From: Coriaria nepalensis
Lineage: Eukaryota > Streptophyta > Magnoliopsida > Cucurbitales > Coriariaceae
Length of the DNA: 64,000 nt
Assembly: GCA_027186245.1 (NCBI GenBank)
Contig: CP114485.1
Coordinates: 3,720,001-3,784,000, forward strand
Direction of reading: 5' to 3'
Part shown: piece by piece, positions 23,178 to 35,144 of the stretch
How positions within the stretch are numbered: the stretch's first letter is position 1
Layout of the letters: every line of letters starts with the position of its first letter
Made by a program: the position numbers and the translations under genes
The notes under the pieces: model-generated
Databases searched by the model: none
What the model saw: only the letters and a program-made list of their open reading frames with translations
What the model was told of the DNA's origin: nothing

Positions 23178-26100
23178 ATGGCTTCAGATTCAAAGGAACC
23201 GATTGAGCAAGCGAAGATCGGTATGCACCTTGGCATGCGCTTAAAATCAGATCGGAAGGTTCGAGTGGTGGCAAAAGTTAGGGGTTTTACTGGATTGGAA
23301 GGTGGGGATTCCACGAGCTCGTGTATCTGTGTGAACAACCCTAGTGGCGAGGGGTCTGAGGCTGTAATCATCAGTTTTGGTGACCAATCTTTAAGGTAAT
23401 TCTAGATCTAAGTGATATTTCTGTAGCTCTGTTTGGCTGCTGGGAAAGTGGGGGAAATGAAAAGAAAGGGTAACAGTTTGATACATGTAGGTTAGGTTTT
23501 TACTTATTTATATTTATTAATTCTAACACCCTGTTGGTAATTATCATAAAATTTGCAGTCATAAAGATTCTTATGAATTTGATTATTGCTATGAGCAAAA
23601 TCAAGAGAATGATGTCATTTTCTCAAGAGAAGTGAAGCCTTTAATTTATGGTGTATTCGATGGCTGCAACGCCACTGTTATTGCATATGGAGCGAGAGGC
23701 AGTGGTAAAACTAGTCTGATTCAGGTGAGTTCATGTTGTTTCTTGTTTGCTTTTATACAATAGTTTATTTTGATTTTCCCTGTGGGAAGTGAGTGCAGTG
23801 CAGATGTTTGCAGAAAAGATCAGTAATCCTCAAATAAGCTTTTTTTTTTTTTTTGCAGGGATCATGTGAGAAACAAGGCATTGCATCATTAGCCATGACT
23901 GAGTTTCTTCAGTTGGCTGAAGAAAAAGGGAAATTAGTTTCTTTATCTTACTATGAAGTCTGTCAAGAAAATGTTTATGATTTATTGGATTCAAAGCGGC
24001 CAGCAGTTCAGGTGTTGGACAATGGTAAAGGCAACATACAACTAAAAGGACTTTCTCAGGCATGTCTGATAACTTTTTTATTTTATTGATTTATAAATCA
24101 CTAATCGGGGCATCATTAATACATCATTTCCAACATTCCTATTTTATAACTTTTCTCTTCCAGGTTCCAGTAAGATCTATGGCAGAATTTTACGATTTGT
24201 ATTTGAGTGGGTGTGGTCCAAGTAAAACAACCCAAAAGATACCATCTCAACCCTCTAGTAGTAGAAGCCACAAGGGATTAATGTTGCATGTATCATCTCC
24301 AACTAGTGGAAGTTTGAAAAGTGATCATGTTGGCAAGATAAATTTTGTTGATCTGGCAGGTTGTAATTCTCTGTGCAAGACTATAGTTTTTAATTTAGTA
24401 GAGTTCGAAATGTATAGTGATACCCCTTTATGTGTTCCTTTGTGTAATTGGTGATTTTTCCTATATCAGGTTATGAGGATGCTAGAAGAAAAAGTGTTGA
24501 TAATTCCAATCTTATTGAGAGTAATAAAATTAACAAGCCCATCTATGCTGTATTGAAGGTGGTATCTGCTTTAAATGCTCATGAAATTCATGTACCTTAC
24601 CGTGAAAGCAAACTTACACGTATGTTACAAGATACCCTAGGAGGGCCAAACAAAATTTTGATGCTCACTTGCTTGGTAATGTCTTGTTCTTAGTTTAAGT
24701 ACTTGTTTATCGCTCTCGCTTTTAATAGGAGTGACAAAATGCTTGAATTCTCTTTGACTGATCACTTTGATATATTGTTTTTATGCATATAGAACCCGTA
24801 TTTTTGTCAAGACTCGATCTATATGGCAAGCTTAGTTGCTCGCTCTTGTCGAAGAACCAATCACACTGTCTCAGACTCTAATAAGAAGACTAAAAGTATG
24901 ACAAGACCATTTGTATCTTCTTCACTAAAGTACCAAATACCCAAGAGTGGTTCTACTGCTGCAAAGGCAAAATCTGGTTTCAAAGTGCATCTTCGAGAGG
25001 GGAAAGCGGTGAACATGAATTCTTCAATCAAAGGAAGGTATCAAGTCATCTCATAAGTTCATTAGGTGCAGTACTTTTTTCCACATGATATTGATTTTTG
25101 GTCTACATTTTACTTGAAGGAAACTATTTGATGAAGCAAGTCATTTGAAAAAAATTGAGAAGGTACCTAATTTCTGTCTTTGACCTGTATGTATTGATAC
25201 CTCACTACGGCTCATCATCTTTCAGAAAAGTTTGTTATGAATTATTGAAAATTTTCACGATGGAGGTTGACTTTAAATCTCTTTATGAAAATCAAACCCG
25301 TTTTAGGAACCTACTCAAGTAGCAACTTCAGATAGAGGCGAAAGCACAGTCTCTATTAAGGTGACTCATCTTTCCTCTTTCCTTATCTCTCGCAAAGGGT
25401 AATTTAATTTCGACATGAAATATTTGCTAGAGGTGTGGTCGATATCAAATCCTATGTCTGACCTACTTCTGAGCTGGGAAAAGATAAAAGGTACATGTTA
25501 AGGGTTAATAAATTATTGTCATATGAACATATGGAATCCATTTTTTTTCAGGAAGCGACTCTGCTAAAATACATCCAATGTAGTGCCAAGCACCGTATTA
25601 ACTAGCATGACTCATAAAAAAAAAATTTATTTTAATCTCAGGATTATATGTAAGGACACACTCTTATATGAGAAATCTCTTGTTTCTATTCCTAGGATAT
25701 CTATGTTACTGATGGTCCGAGTGAACTTACTGCTACAACCACTGAGGACGTAAGAGGATTGGTTTTGCTTAAAGAGGGTATGAATCAGATATATGTTTTA
25801 CAGGAGCATGATTTTTGTATGTATATACATATTCTCATGTTTCCTAACACATTATATGGCAAAATACAGATGAGGAAAACAAGAGTTTACCCATAAAATT
25901 CAATGGCCGTGATGGCAAAGGAACTCCTAGCATTGATAATGGCATGGAAGTGTCGTCTTATGTGGAAGAAGGTAAGAAAATAATGACCGAAGATGTGCTA
26001 CCCATGTATACTTGTGTATTTTTATTTGGTTATTTAGATTTACATGATGGATTCAATGCAGAGAAGGAAAACATGAATGCGTCGATTCCTGATGACAAAT

Positions 26101-27306
26101 CTCCACCAATAAGTGTGAGACTACAAGAATTGTCAAACAGTTTGAAATCACTTTGTTCTTCAACTCCACTATGCATAAAGATCTCCAATGAGAATGATCC
26201 TACCTCTACAACAATACCTTCTCCAGATAAGACCTCACTTCCAATTTCTACTCAAATTGTGGAGCCGCAAACCCCAGTTACAAAACAATGCACCAGAGTT
26301 AATGATGGATTGGAGATTTCAAATTTCAATAGCCCTTGGGAAACCTTGAGTATTCGAAGTTCTGGTGTAAAGGTTAGCTTTGAAAGTTCACATAGTTTGA
26401 CTTTTTATTCTAAGATTAACTTGACTCTAATTTATTCATTTTGTCAAATTTTGCAGAATTCTCTTGTTGATGCACATCTCAGGTTCTTTAACACAGCCAG
26501 CAAGTAAGTTTTACTTCTATGAACTCTCTTAGACAAAGGAAATGAAGTCATTTAGATTAAACTCTTTTAAAGTCATTCTCATAAAGGTTGTGTACACGGA
26601 GGATTTTGATAGAGAATATGATTTGTCAAGTATTTTATGTATTGTTGTTGGTTATAACTACCTTTTCTATATTCCTCCTTTTTTCCGCTCCTCATTCCCC
26701 TCCTTTTCTTGTTGACAGGGATGAACTAAAGAGACTAAAGGTGAGAAAGAAACATTCCCAGTTCTCTGGTTTCAGATTGTTTACTCTGCTTAGTAAGTAG
26801 AATGACTTTATTTCTTTTTATTACAGGGAATCGGGGAGAAGAGAGCAACCTACATAATTGAACGCCGTGAAGAATCTCCAATGCCTTTCAAAAGTGTAAG
26901 CAGAGCAACATCTTTTAACAGTTTCACTGGTTTCGTTTGTTGCTAATTTCATCTGATCTTGCGATTCATTTGGTAGCCAATTTCATAGGTTTTGGTCACA
27001 TTTGTTCCTTTCAACTTGACTAACTAATATCTCATTTCTCAGCTTGATGATTTGGAAGATATTGGACTTTCTGCAAAGCAGGTACTAACCTTTTATTGCC
27101 TTCTATCATTTTTGTTCTTAAGAAGAAAGAATAATCCTATCCAATTAACTACTTTTACCTCTGAAGAATAGTTATAGGTATACTGTTATTTAAACATGTT
27201 GCAAATTTAAAAAAATTAAGTTAGATTTAGAAAATTTACATGTATGTACTAATTCTTGCAGATTAAAGGTTTGATGATAAAAGGAGCCGGAGAGCTGTTC
27301 AACTAG
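23178..27306 (+). CDS. KIN10C: Kinesin-like protein, KIN-10C type
   Basis: Microtubule motor-domain protein. Sixteen exons: 23178-23395, 23559-23724, 23859-24059, 24164-24359, 24470-24675, 24793-25037, 25120-25162, 25307-25360, 25696-25777, 25870-25971, 26062-26372, 26457-26503, 26719-26740, 26827-26895, 27043-27081, 27262-27306; all phases agree, giving 681 residues. The N-terminal motor has the P-loop GARGSGKT (117-124), switch I SSRSH (227-231) and switch II DLAG-YED. It is compact, followed by a low-complexity Ser/Lys region and a C-terminal helix-hairpin-helix (LKGIGEKRATYIIERREE, DIGLSAKQIKGLM), the hallmark of the KIN-10/NOD-like group and suggestive of DNA or chromatin contact. Intron 3 begins with GC rather than GT (CTCAG|GCATGT). 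Exon 9 and 10 borders are the least certain. Lies between the SLH gene and DCR as in Arabidopsis. Confidence 0.88.
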
Positions 27307-28250
27307 TGGCAACAAAAAGTTGCACTAAAAAGCCTTATAAATTAGTTTGGACTTTTGGGTAAAAATTTAGAAACAGGAAAATGCTTTTTCTTGTGCATTA
27401 TTTCTTGCCACCGTTGAGCGATTCTATGTTACTTGTAAATATCAATCTCGCTCCTCCGAACAAAATAACAATTTGCCTTGTTGCGGTAGACATTTGACCA
27501 ATATAGATTTGAGTTCATATTGTCACAATCCGTTTAATCAATATCGACGATAACATCAAAGAAACCAAAAATATATAATATATTTTCTATGGAAAGCTAT
27601 TGACCATGACTATTAGTATGTCATTGAACAATTTGAAATTAATAAGCATGCATTATTTTACTGTTTTTTTTTTTTTAATTTAAAATATACTGTCTTATTT
27701 TCATATTTTTATGATCAATTACTCTTTATAGCCGCTGAGTGAGATAAGAATGAAGCCACTGAGTGAGTGAAAAGAGAAGGAGAGTATGAGAGAAGAGGAG
27801 AGAAAAATATTTTCAGTTAGAGTGAAACGAAAAGAAGAAGAAGGAAGAATATATACTGATTTGGGATTTCAGTAATTTTGGAAAAGGAGGGCAAAAGATC
27901 TCGGCTAAAGTAAACGAAGAGAAGAAGAGGAAAGAGTAGATGTCAGTTTAAGATTTTGATAATTTATGAAATAATATGTATCAGTAAATTATGCGAAAAT
28001 TAATTACTCATTTTATATATTTGATATATTTTTATTGTAAAATGTTAAAAGGTAAAAAAAATATGGATAAATCATATTTAGCAAAATGAGTGACTAATTT
28101 TTAAAATAATATTTATAATTAAAATAAATTGATAAAAATTTATGCATATTATTTTTAGACCTTAAAAAAAGAAATTTATATGAAATTGATCGATAAAAAT
28201 TGATATAATTTCTTTGACTTTAATAAAAATTGATATAAATTAATAAAAAT

Positions 28251-28290
<40 letters not shown>

Positions 28291-28848
28291 TGAAGTTTGT
28301 ATTACCATTCCCTAGGCCTAAAAAAAATATTCTATTTACTTGAAGATGCAACGTCTTAATGAAGTAATTTTAGAAGTCCATAGCTGTGCATCAAAAACTT
28401 AGCTTTGAAGCTTCCCAAATAGTGTTCTCATGATCTACTTTTGTGGCATCTGACAAAAGCAGCGGCGTGTAATAATAACACAAGAAAAAATGTTGAAAAC
28501 AAAAGTATTAAATGTGGCAAAACAAAAGCCTATTTCTGCGACGACAAAAAAAAAAATAATAATAATAATTATATATATTTATATATATATTTTTAATGTG
28601 GTTTATGTAAATTTAAACTTTAAACGATTTATTTAACTTTTGGAATGATTCTAAATACGTGATCGATAGTCAATACTCCGTCAAACCTAAAAAACACTCC
28701 AAGACCGAGTTGACTCACTGGGTCTGAATTCTCGAGAGCAAACCAATATCTGTTTTATCTCCCAAACAAGAAACCGAACAAATCAGAGACGCTGGGTAGC
28801 GTTGGATACCAAAATATTTTCTGCTAATTGGTGGCTCAGACTCAGTTG
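27307..28848. other. AT-rich intergenic region with simple repeats
   Basis: Holds the 3' flank of KIN-10C, a purine-rich GA/AAG stretch (27,760-27,930), an AT dinucleotide run (28,253-28,283), ATA/AT runs (28,550-28,590) and the promoter of the next gene. No open frame with recognisable homology was seen. Confidence 0.5.
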
Positions 28849-31800
28849 ATGGGTAGCGTTGGAGAGATTAAAGAGGAGCTAAAATTCGATGTGGAGGAGA
28901 CCATATTTGTTGCGGTGGGGAGCAATGTGGAGAAAAACGAAACTTTGTTATCCTGGACGGTCCAGAACTTTGCAAAGAAGAAAATATGCGTCCTTCATGT
29001 TCATAAGACTTCTCCTCATGGAGTCTCTTTGACTCTGAGTGAGTAACTTTTTTTTTTCTTTTCTTTTTTTTCTGGAATTGATTTTTTTGGTTAGACCTTT
29101 TTTTAAATCTGTTTTTTTTTTTTTTTGGGAAATTAATAGTTGTTTAAACTCTGTTTTGTTACGATCAAGTGAGCAGAGAAAGGAATTTATTCATTGAGCG
29201 TGGTGGTATCTTGTCTAATGTTTTTGTGTCATATAAGATTTATGACTTCAAAAATCAATCAAATTACATGACCTACAACTTTGAATTTTTTAGAATGTGA
29301 ATTTCAAACTTAGATGCTACCTCTTCCCTGCTATGTTCAGTATTCATTGACTATGTTACCATGGCTCTGATCATATGTTTCTAGTTTTGCTTTTATTATA
29401 GTATCCTTTTATATGCAGCGAATGAAGAGCTGTCCTCGATGGAGCTGACAGAACCTGTTCTAGAGGCATTCCAGAAACTTGAAAGGCAAAAGCTGAACAA
29501 ACTTCTTAATACATACCTGATTTTTCTTGCTCGAGCAGGGGTACTACTTTCTATTCTTACATTTTCTCAAATTCCATTTTGGATACTATTATTTTGTTAA
29601 TGACCAAACTGGCTTCTACTTGTAGGTGCGAGGGAATAAAGTATGTATTGAAATGTGCAATGTTGAGGAAGGGATTATTGAAATCATTGCTCGGCACAGT
29701 ATCAAGTGGCTTGTCATGGGGTCTGAAGCAGAAGAATATCATTCTGAGTATGCTTCCTTGTCTTGGAACAACTCGAAGCTTTTTCTATAATACATACTAA
29801 ATAGGAAAAAATATCCATATTTAAGGTTACCCCTAAGTAGTTTTTGTAAAGTACCTTATTACTTTTAACATAGTGCTTTGTGCAGGTTCTATTATGTCTT
29901 ACTTTATTGGTTTTTTCTTAAAATACGCTAGGAGGGCAGCAGGCTTAAAGTCGAAGAAAGCATTTTTTGTTTGCCAACAAGCTCCAATGTACTGTCACAT
30001 TTGGTTTGTGTGCAAAGATCGTCTAATACACACAAGGTACTTATAATGATCTTATGGATATTGGTTTAGTTTGTTACAATCTAATACACGCAAGTGATAA
30101 AGTTTCATTTGCTTTTTAGTACTTTTTTTCCCGCATCAACTCATGTGGTCTTTTTATATAATACCACTTATGAGAAAATCATGTTAAAAAAGAAGTCAGG
30201 GAATAGACAGATTTGAAATGAAGGTTTCCACGCCATTGTTGCTGCTGGATTCGGATATTGAAATTCAAGGGTCCAGGCATTTGAGATCAGAGACTCACGA
30301 CTTGAGATATCTAGGTATTGTCACTAAGCTAGAGTATTCGGGATTCTATGGGCTGCATTTATTGAGTTTAGCTCTTGTGGGATGTTAGTTTCCTCGTAAA
30401 GTATTAGCAGAATAACATTGCTACAGAGATTTGCAGATGCTGGGAAATATGAGAACGGGTTGAATGGAAAAGAAAGTATGTTTCTCCAATCAAGCTGGTT
30501 CAACAACAAAGAGGTGGGCACTTCAAAGTCAATCCTATTGCTTAAGGATGAGGTGGGAGATGATCATTCACCTTCACTCTACTCATGCTTCTTCTTCTTA
30601 TTATTTTTGTAGCATGTTAATGCCAGACCATGAAATGGGTCTATACTCATTTTGGGTTATGGATTTCTCAGAAAGAGGAAGATGAAGAAGGAACATCTGC
30701 TAGTGAGATTCATGGTATACCTGCTCTGAGTGTTAAAAGCTTGGAATGGAAATATTTTGAAGAGGAAGAGAAGCTACCGGGGGAGGAAGATGATGCGACC
30801 AATGCCAGATCCAAGGCAAGCTTTTCTCTCAGACCCATAGTCTTTTCTTACTATTTATTACGAGTGGTTTGATCTGGATGTTTTGAGCAAATTCATCTCT
30901 AATTGATTGGAGTCTTGGTTGTGTAATAAAAACGAGTCACCTTTACCAACCTCCACGTGGTACCCTAATCAGTTAATGAAAGGGGTTTTTACTTGTGCTT
31001 AAAAATAAATTTATTTTTAGTATGGTTCTAAACAATATAATTAAATGGGATTGGTTCATAGTAAACATGCTGCAAACTCATTTTCTGCGTACATATTGGG
31101 TTTTCTTGTCTTCTCTCACAGGCCAACGTGTTAGAAAGCTTAAGTGCAAAGGTGATGAGCCATAGAAAAACGATGGAAGAAATTCTAGAGGGAGAAAAGC
31201 AAGAAGTAGAAAGGACCAAAAATGAGTGCGAGAAATGCATGAAAGAACTCTGCATAGTTCAAGGGCAGAAATCACAGCTCGAGAATCAAATTACAGAATA
31301 CCAGTCCAGTGTGGAAGAGTTGGAGGAGAAAATAATAACAGCTGTCAAGCTATTGGTAAGCTTCAAGGACAGACGGGATAAGGTGAAGATAGAGCATGAT
31401 AATGCAGTAAGAGAGCTTAAACAACTAAAGAATCTGGCCAAAAGAGAAGCTCCGACTTTTTGCAGGGCGGAAATGCCTGCTTTCTCTTTCATGGAGATCA
31501 ATGACGCTACTCACAATTTCGACCCTTCTTGGAAGATTTCTGAAGGAAGATGTGGAAGCGTTTACAAAGGCCTTTTTCGTAATATGGATGTTGCTATAAG
31601 GATGTTGCCTTGTTATGGGCAGCAAAGTCAGCTCGAATTCCAGAATAAGGTAAATTATTACACAATGATTCCTTGAACCGGTGTAAGTAGTAGTATATTA
31701 ATTATTATGGTGAAGTAGAAACTAAAAATGGTATTCATAGACCCAAATTGGAATAAATTGGAGTTTGGGAAAACTAGATTTCTAGACCCAAATTGGAGCT

Positions 31801-32897
31801 TCAAATGCTGAACCAAGCGAACCCATTAACTGATAAGCTTTCTGTTAGCAAGATCAGACCCTGTCCTCTAAACTGACTTGTGAGTTTCTATCGTTTAAAT
31901 CTTTGATCAATTTCAGGTTGAGTTTTTGAGTAGGATCAGGCACCCAAATCTGGTGACAGTAATAGGGGCATGTCCAGAATCAAGGTCAGTTGTCTATGAG
32001 CACCTCAGAAATGGAAGCCTTGAAGATCGCCTTGCCTGCAAAAACAGCAGGCCTCCATTTCCATGGCAAATACGAACCCGCATTGCTACAGAAATATGCT
32101 CTGTCCTTATATTCCTTCATTCCAATAAACCCTGTGTAGTCCATGGGAATCTAAAACCCAGTAAAATCCTCTTTGATTCTAACTTTGTTAGCAAAGTCGA
32201 GGGCCTAGGATTACTTCACTTGATTCCACAGAACATACCTAAAGAAACCTCGGCTTATGTAGACCCAGAATGTATTGAGACCAGAAGCTATAGTCCGGAA
32301 TCAGATGTGTACTCTTTCGGGATTCTATTGCTGCAACTTCTAACTGGAAGGCCAGCATTGAAGATATTGAAGGATGTGAAATGTGCAGTCGAGAACGAAA
32401 ATATTGACGCGGTTTTGGACTTTTCGGCTGGCGATTGGCCACTTGACCTAGCACAACAAATGGCTCTTGTGGCAATAAGGTGCTGTGAGAGGGATAAAGC
32501 TAATAGACATGACCTCATTATCGGTGTCCTTGAGCCAATGAAGGAAATCGCATCGGAATCGTTTTTGGGTTCAAAGAAGCATTCTAAAGTACCCTCCCAT
32601 TTTGTCTGTCCCATTTTTCAGGTAATAATACATATATTATTGTTTCGTGATCTACAAACTTATCTTTTTATTTATCTGCTGGCAGTAATCAAGGCCATTG
32701 ATTTGAATTTGCAGGAAGTGATGACTGATCCGCTCATAGCAGCAGATGGGTTTACATATGAAGCAGAGGCCATAAGAGAATGGCTTAAAAATGGCAGAAA
32801 CATTTCCCCGATGACAAATCTTAAGCTTGAACACTCTGATCTCGTGCCGAATTATGCTCTTCTTAACGCGATTCAGGAGTGGCAACAACATTTCTAG
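28849..32897 (+). CDS. U-box protein with USP-like N-terminus and pseudokinase domain (PUB32/33-like)
   Basis: Plant U-box E3 ligase of the receptor-like cytoplasmic kinase class. Ten exons, 28849-29038, 29419-29540, 29626-29747, 29932-30036, 30211-30314, 30437-30513, 30672-30815, 31122-31649, 31917-32621, 32715-32897, give 759 residues. Domains in order: universal-stress-protein-like fold (FVAVGSN, ICVLHVHK, GLKSKKAFFVCQQAP), acidic linker, coiled coil (about 290-410), kinase-like fold (about 425-685) and U-box (689-759: CPIFQEVMTDPLIAADGFTY). The kinase has lost all key residues: VAIK is VAIR (Arg448), HRD is HGN (540-542) and DFG is GLG (560-562). The E2-binding U-box looks intact, so ubiquitin ligation is the likely activity. 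Start ATG follows an in-frame TTG not used in plants. Intron 7 appears to be GC-AG (AAG|GCAAGC). Exons 5-6, in the poorly conserved linker, are less certain. Confidence 0.88.
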
Positions 32898-33480
32898 AGG
32901 GTCCCGGCTCTGTTCTTATCTTGTTGCACATAAATTTTATTAGGCTAATACTGCACATAATGATTTAGCTTCTTCATTTTAAGTTCCATAATTTTTGTAT
33001 TCCCCCGACCCTCTTAATGCACAGACAGTGTTTCACACCGAAGAGGGTAGGTGTTATGTGAGAACACAAAGTACATGTATTCTTAATCTATGTCGATATG
33101 TTGATTTATCTTGATGATTTATCTAATGTACTGATAAGTTTTATATTATATTAAATAAGTTAAATTTTATTTATTCATTTCTCCAGAAGTTTAGGAATAT
33201 GATTGGACAAATTCTGACTCGCTCGGCTCCGGTGCTTAGGGAGAGATTTCGGTTCATCGGATAATTTTTCAAACTTTTTTATTTCTTATGTATATCTATA
33301 TTAGTAAAAATGAGAAATTAAAATTAATATTTATTATTCATTATTTTATGTTATTTATCATTCATTATTTGTGTACTGTTAATATTATTGATTTTATTCT
33401 CTTAATTCATTTTATTTAATCTTGAACAAGAAGGGCTACTTAATCCTTCCTTGATACGGTAGTCCCCGGGTCTGGCTTCT
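32898..33480. other. Intergenic, 3' flank of the U-box gene
   Basis: AT-rich sequence with the presumed polyadenylation area. No gene or transposon was recognised. Confidence 0.4.
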
Positions 33481-35144
33481 GTTTGTGGGCTTAAAGTTCG
33501 AGTCATTGAGACATATGGTCATTAGTCCAGTCAACAAATATGGTGTGGCCCATTTGAAAAGTTTCATTTCTTCCTCACTCCCTTTCACGGCGCGTGCCTC
33601 TAGATCCTACCACCGTACCACGTCATATTCAGAAATTTTGATTATTTTTTTCGATTTCCATTTCCATTTTGCTTTTTACAGGACAGGGTTTCGTAGTGAT
33701 GCCTGCCTTTATATTTTCCTTTCGAAAACTCACTCACAAGAAAAAAGGCTTCTGGGCCGATCAGTTTCTCGGTTTTTCTCAGCGGTTTTCCTTCCCGCCG
33801 GACACGACGCAAGGTCTCTGATTCGTTCCAATCGCTGTTGTTTCTGGTTATCTTGTTTTACCGATCTTCGTCACCTGCTTTCTCTCTCCGTCGCGTCTTT
33901 AACGGTACGTTAACCGATCACTCTCACTATCCCGTTTTCATGTGTACGCGCTATTTAGCATAGAATGTTAATGGCAGATCACGTCTCCAATCTCCAGAAA
34001 TGTTTGCTTTTTATATATATATAATATTTTATTTTTTTTTGAATTTTTTTCGTAATTAGTTTCTATTTGTGTTTAAAATTGATATCTTGTTTGGTTGATG
34101 AGAACGTTTGCCGAAAAAAACGGGGAGAAGTGCTGATTAAATCTACCAACTGCGACCTTTCTTTTTGCTTTTTGAATAGTAAAATTAACTGAGCTTAGCT
34201 ACACTGTTGTGTTCGGATAAGGCGGTGCGATTTGTGAAGTCGGTGCTGATCAATGAAAAATATAATATAAACGATATATCCCCGTATGTTTTTTCTCCAT
34301 TTCCGCAGACACCGAAGTGACCAAATGCTTTTTAAGGACTGGAATTTCTTTCTTTTTTTTTTTTTTGGCGATCTGATGTAAATCATTGATCTTTCGAATG
34401 TCTTAGTTTAATCCATGTTTTCACATTTTCTTAATTTGATTTTATATATTAAAAGTGTTATCCATGCAAAAATCTTGTTTGTTTAGTTCTAATTAGCCTC
34501 TATTTTCTTCATATGTGGTTATGTTTAGTAGATCTAGAGTTTCCAGATTTTGGAATAAGAAACATTTTTGTTGTGGCTGTTAATGGTTGAATTGTATGAT
34601 ACATTTCGATATTCGCGATTGATAGCATCATGGCTAGTGAATATGAGAACAGAAGCCAACATGTCACTATATGGAAACTATGTTAAGGTGTTTCATGATA
34701 ACACACGGATGTAGTCGTTTACCCGGTAGAGGAAGGTTTATTTCCATTATTGTCGCATATTGATACTGATTTGTTGATTTGGAAATTTTTGACTACAGCT
34801 GGCTATTTATTAGGAACAGCTATCTGCTTATTAGAAATAATGATGAGTGATTTCAAAGTTTTTTGCTCAAATAATAGTACTTGTCAAATAAAAAGTCCCA
34901 GGGATCATATGAAAATTTGGGAACAAATTAGCTTGTAAACACTTTTTTGCCCAATAATGACATGGTTTCAACAACTGAATAATCTGATGGATGCAGAATA
35001 TGTTTTCCTATTAACTGTAAGAATTTGTACCAGCAAGTTTTTGTAAGTGTCATGCATTTTGTTTGCTTATCAATCTATGCCCGTATTTGATTCTATTTGA
35101 TTATCAATCATGCAGTGGCTTCTTGAGCGTCTCAAGATCTATTG
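33481..35144 (+). other. Promoter, leader exon and leader intron of the zinc-finger gene
   Basis: A pyrimidine-rich stretch (33,570-33,904) ends at a good donor (ACG|GTACGT, 33,905), and an acceptor (ATCATGCAG, 35,114) lies 30 bases before the coding ATG, so most of this stretch is likely a 1.2-kb leader intron. An open frame at 33,485-33,913 overlaps the leader but has no family match that I recognise. Confidence 0.5.

Noticed and set aside
25550..25612. Possible extra KIN-10C exon after TTTTTTCAG at 25552
   Set aside because: It runs into a stop in the needed phase and no donor keeps the frame; the next exon at 25696 joins cleanly.
27740..27950. GA-rich stretch as a gene fragment
   Set aside because: It is low-complexity purine sequence without a conserved frame.
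33485..33913. 142-codon open frame on the plus strand
   Set aside because: It overlaps a leader exon and donor of the zinc-finger gene, has no conserved motif and a composition typical of a CT-rich leader.
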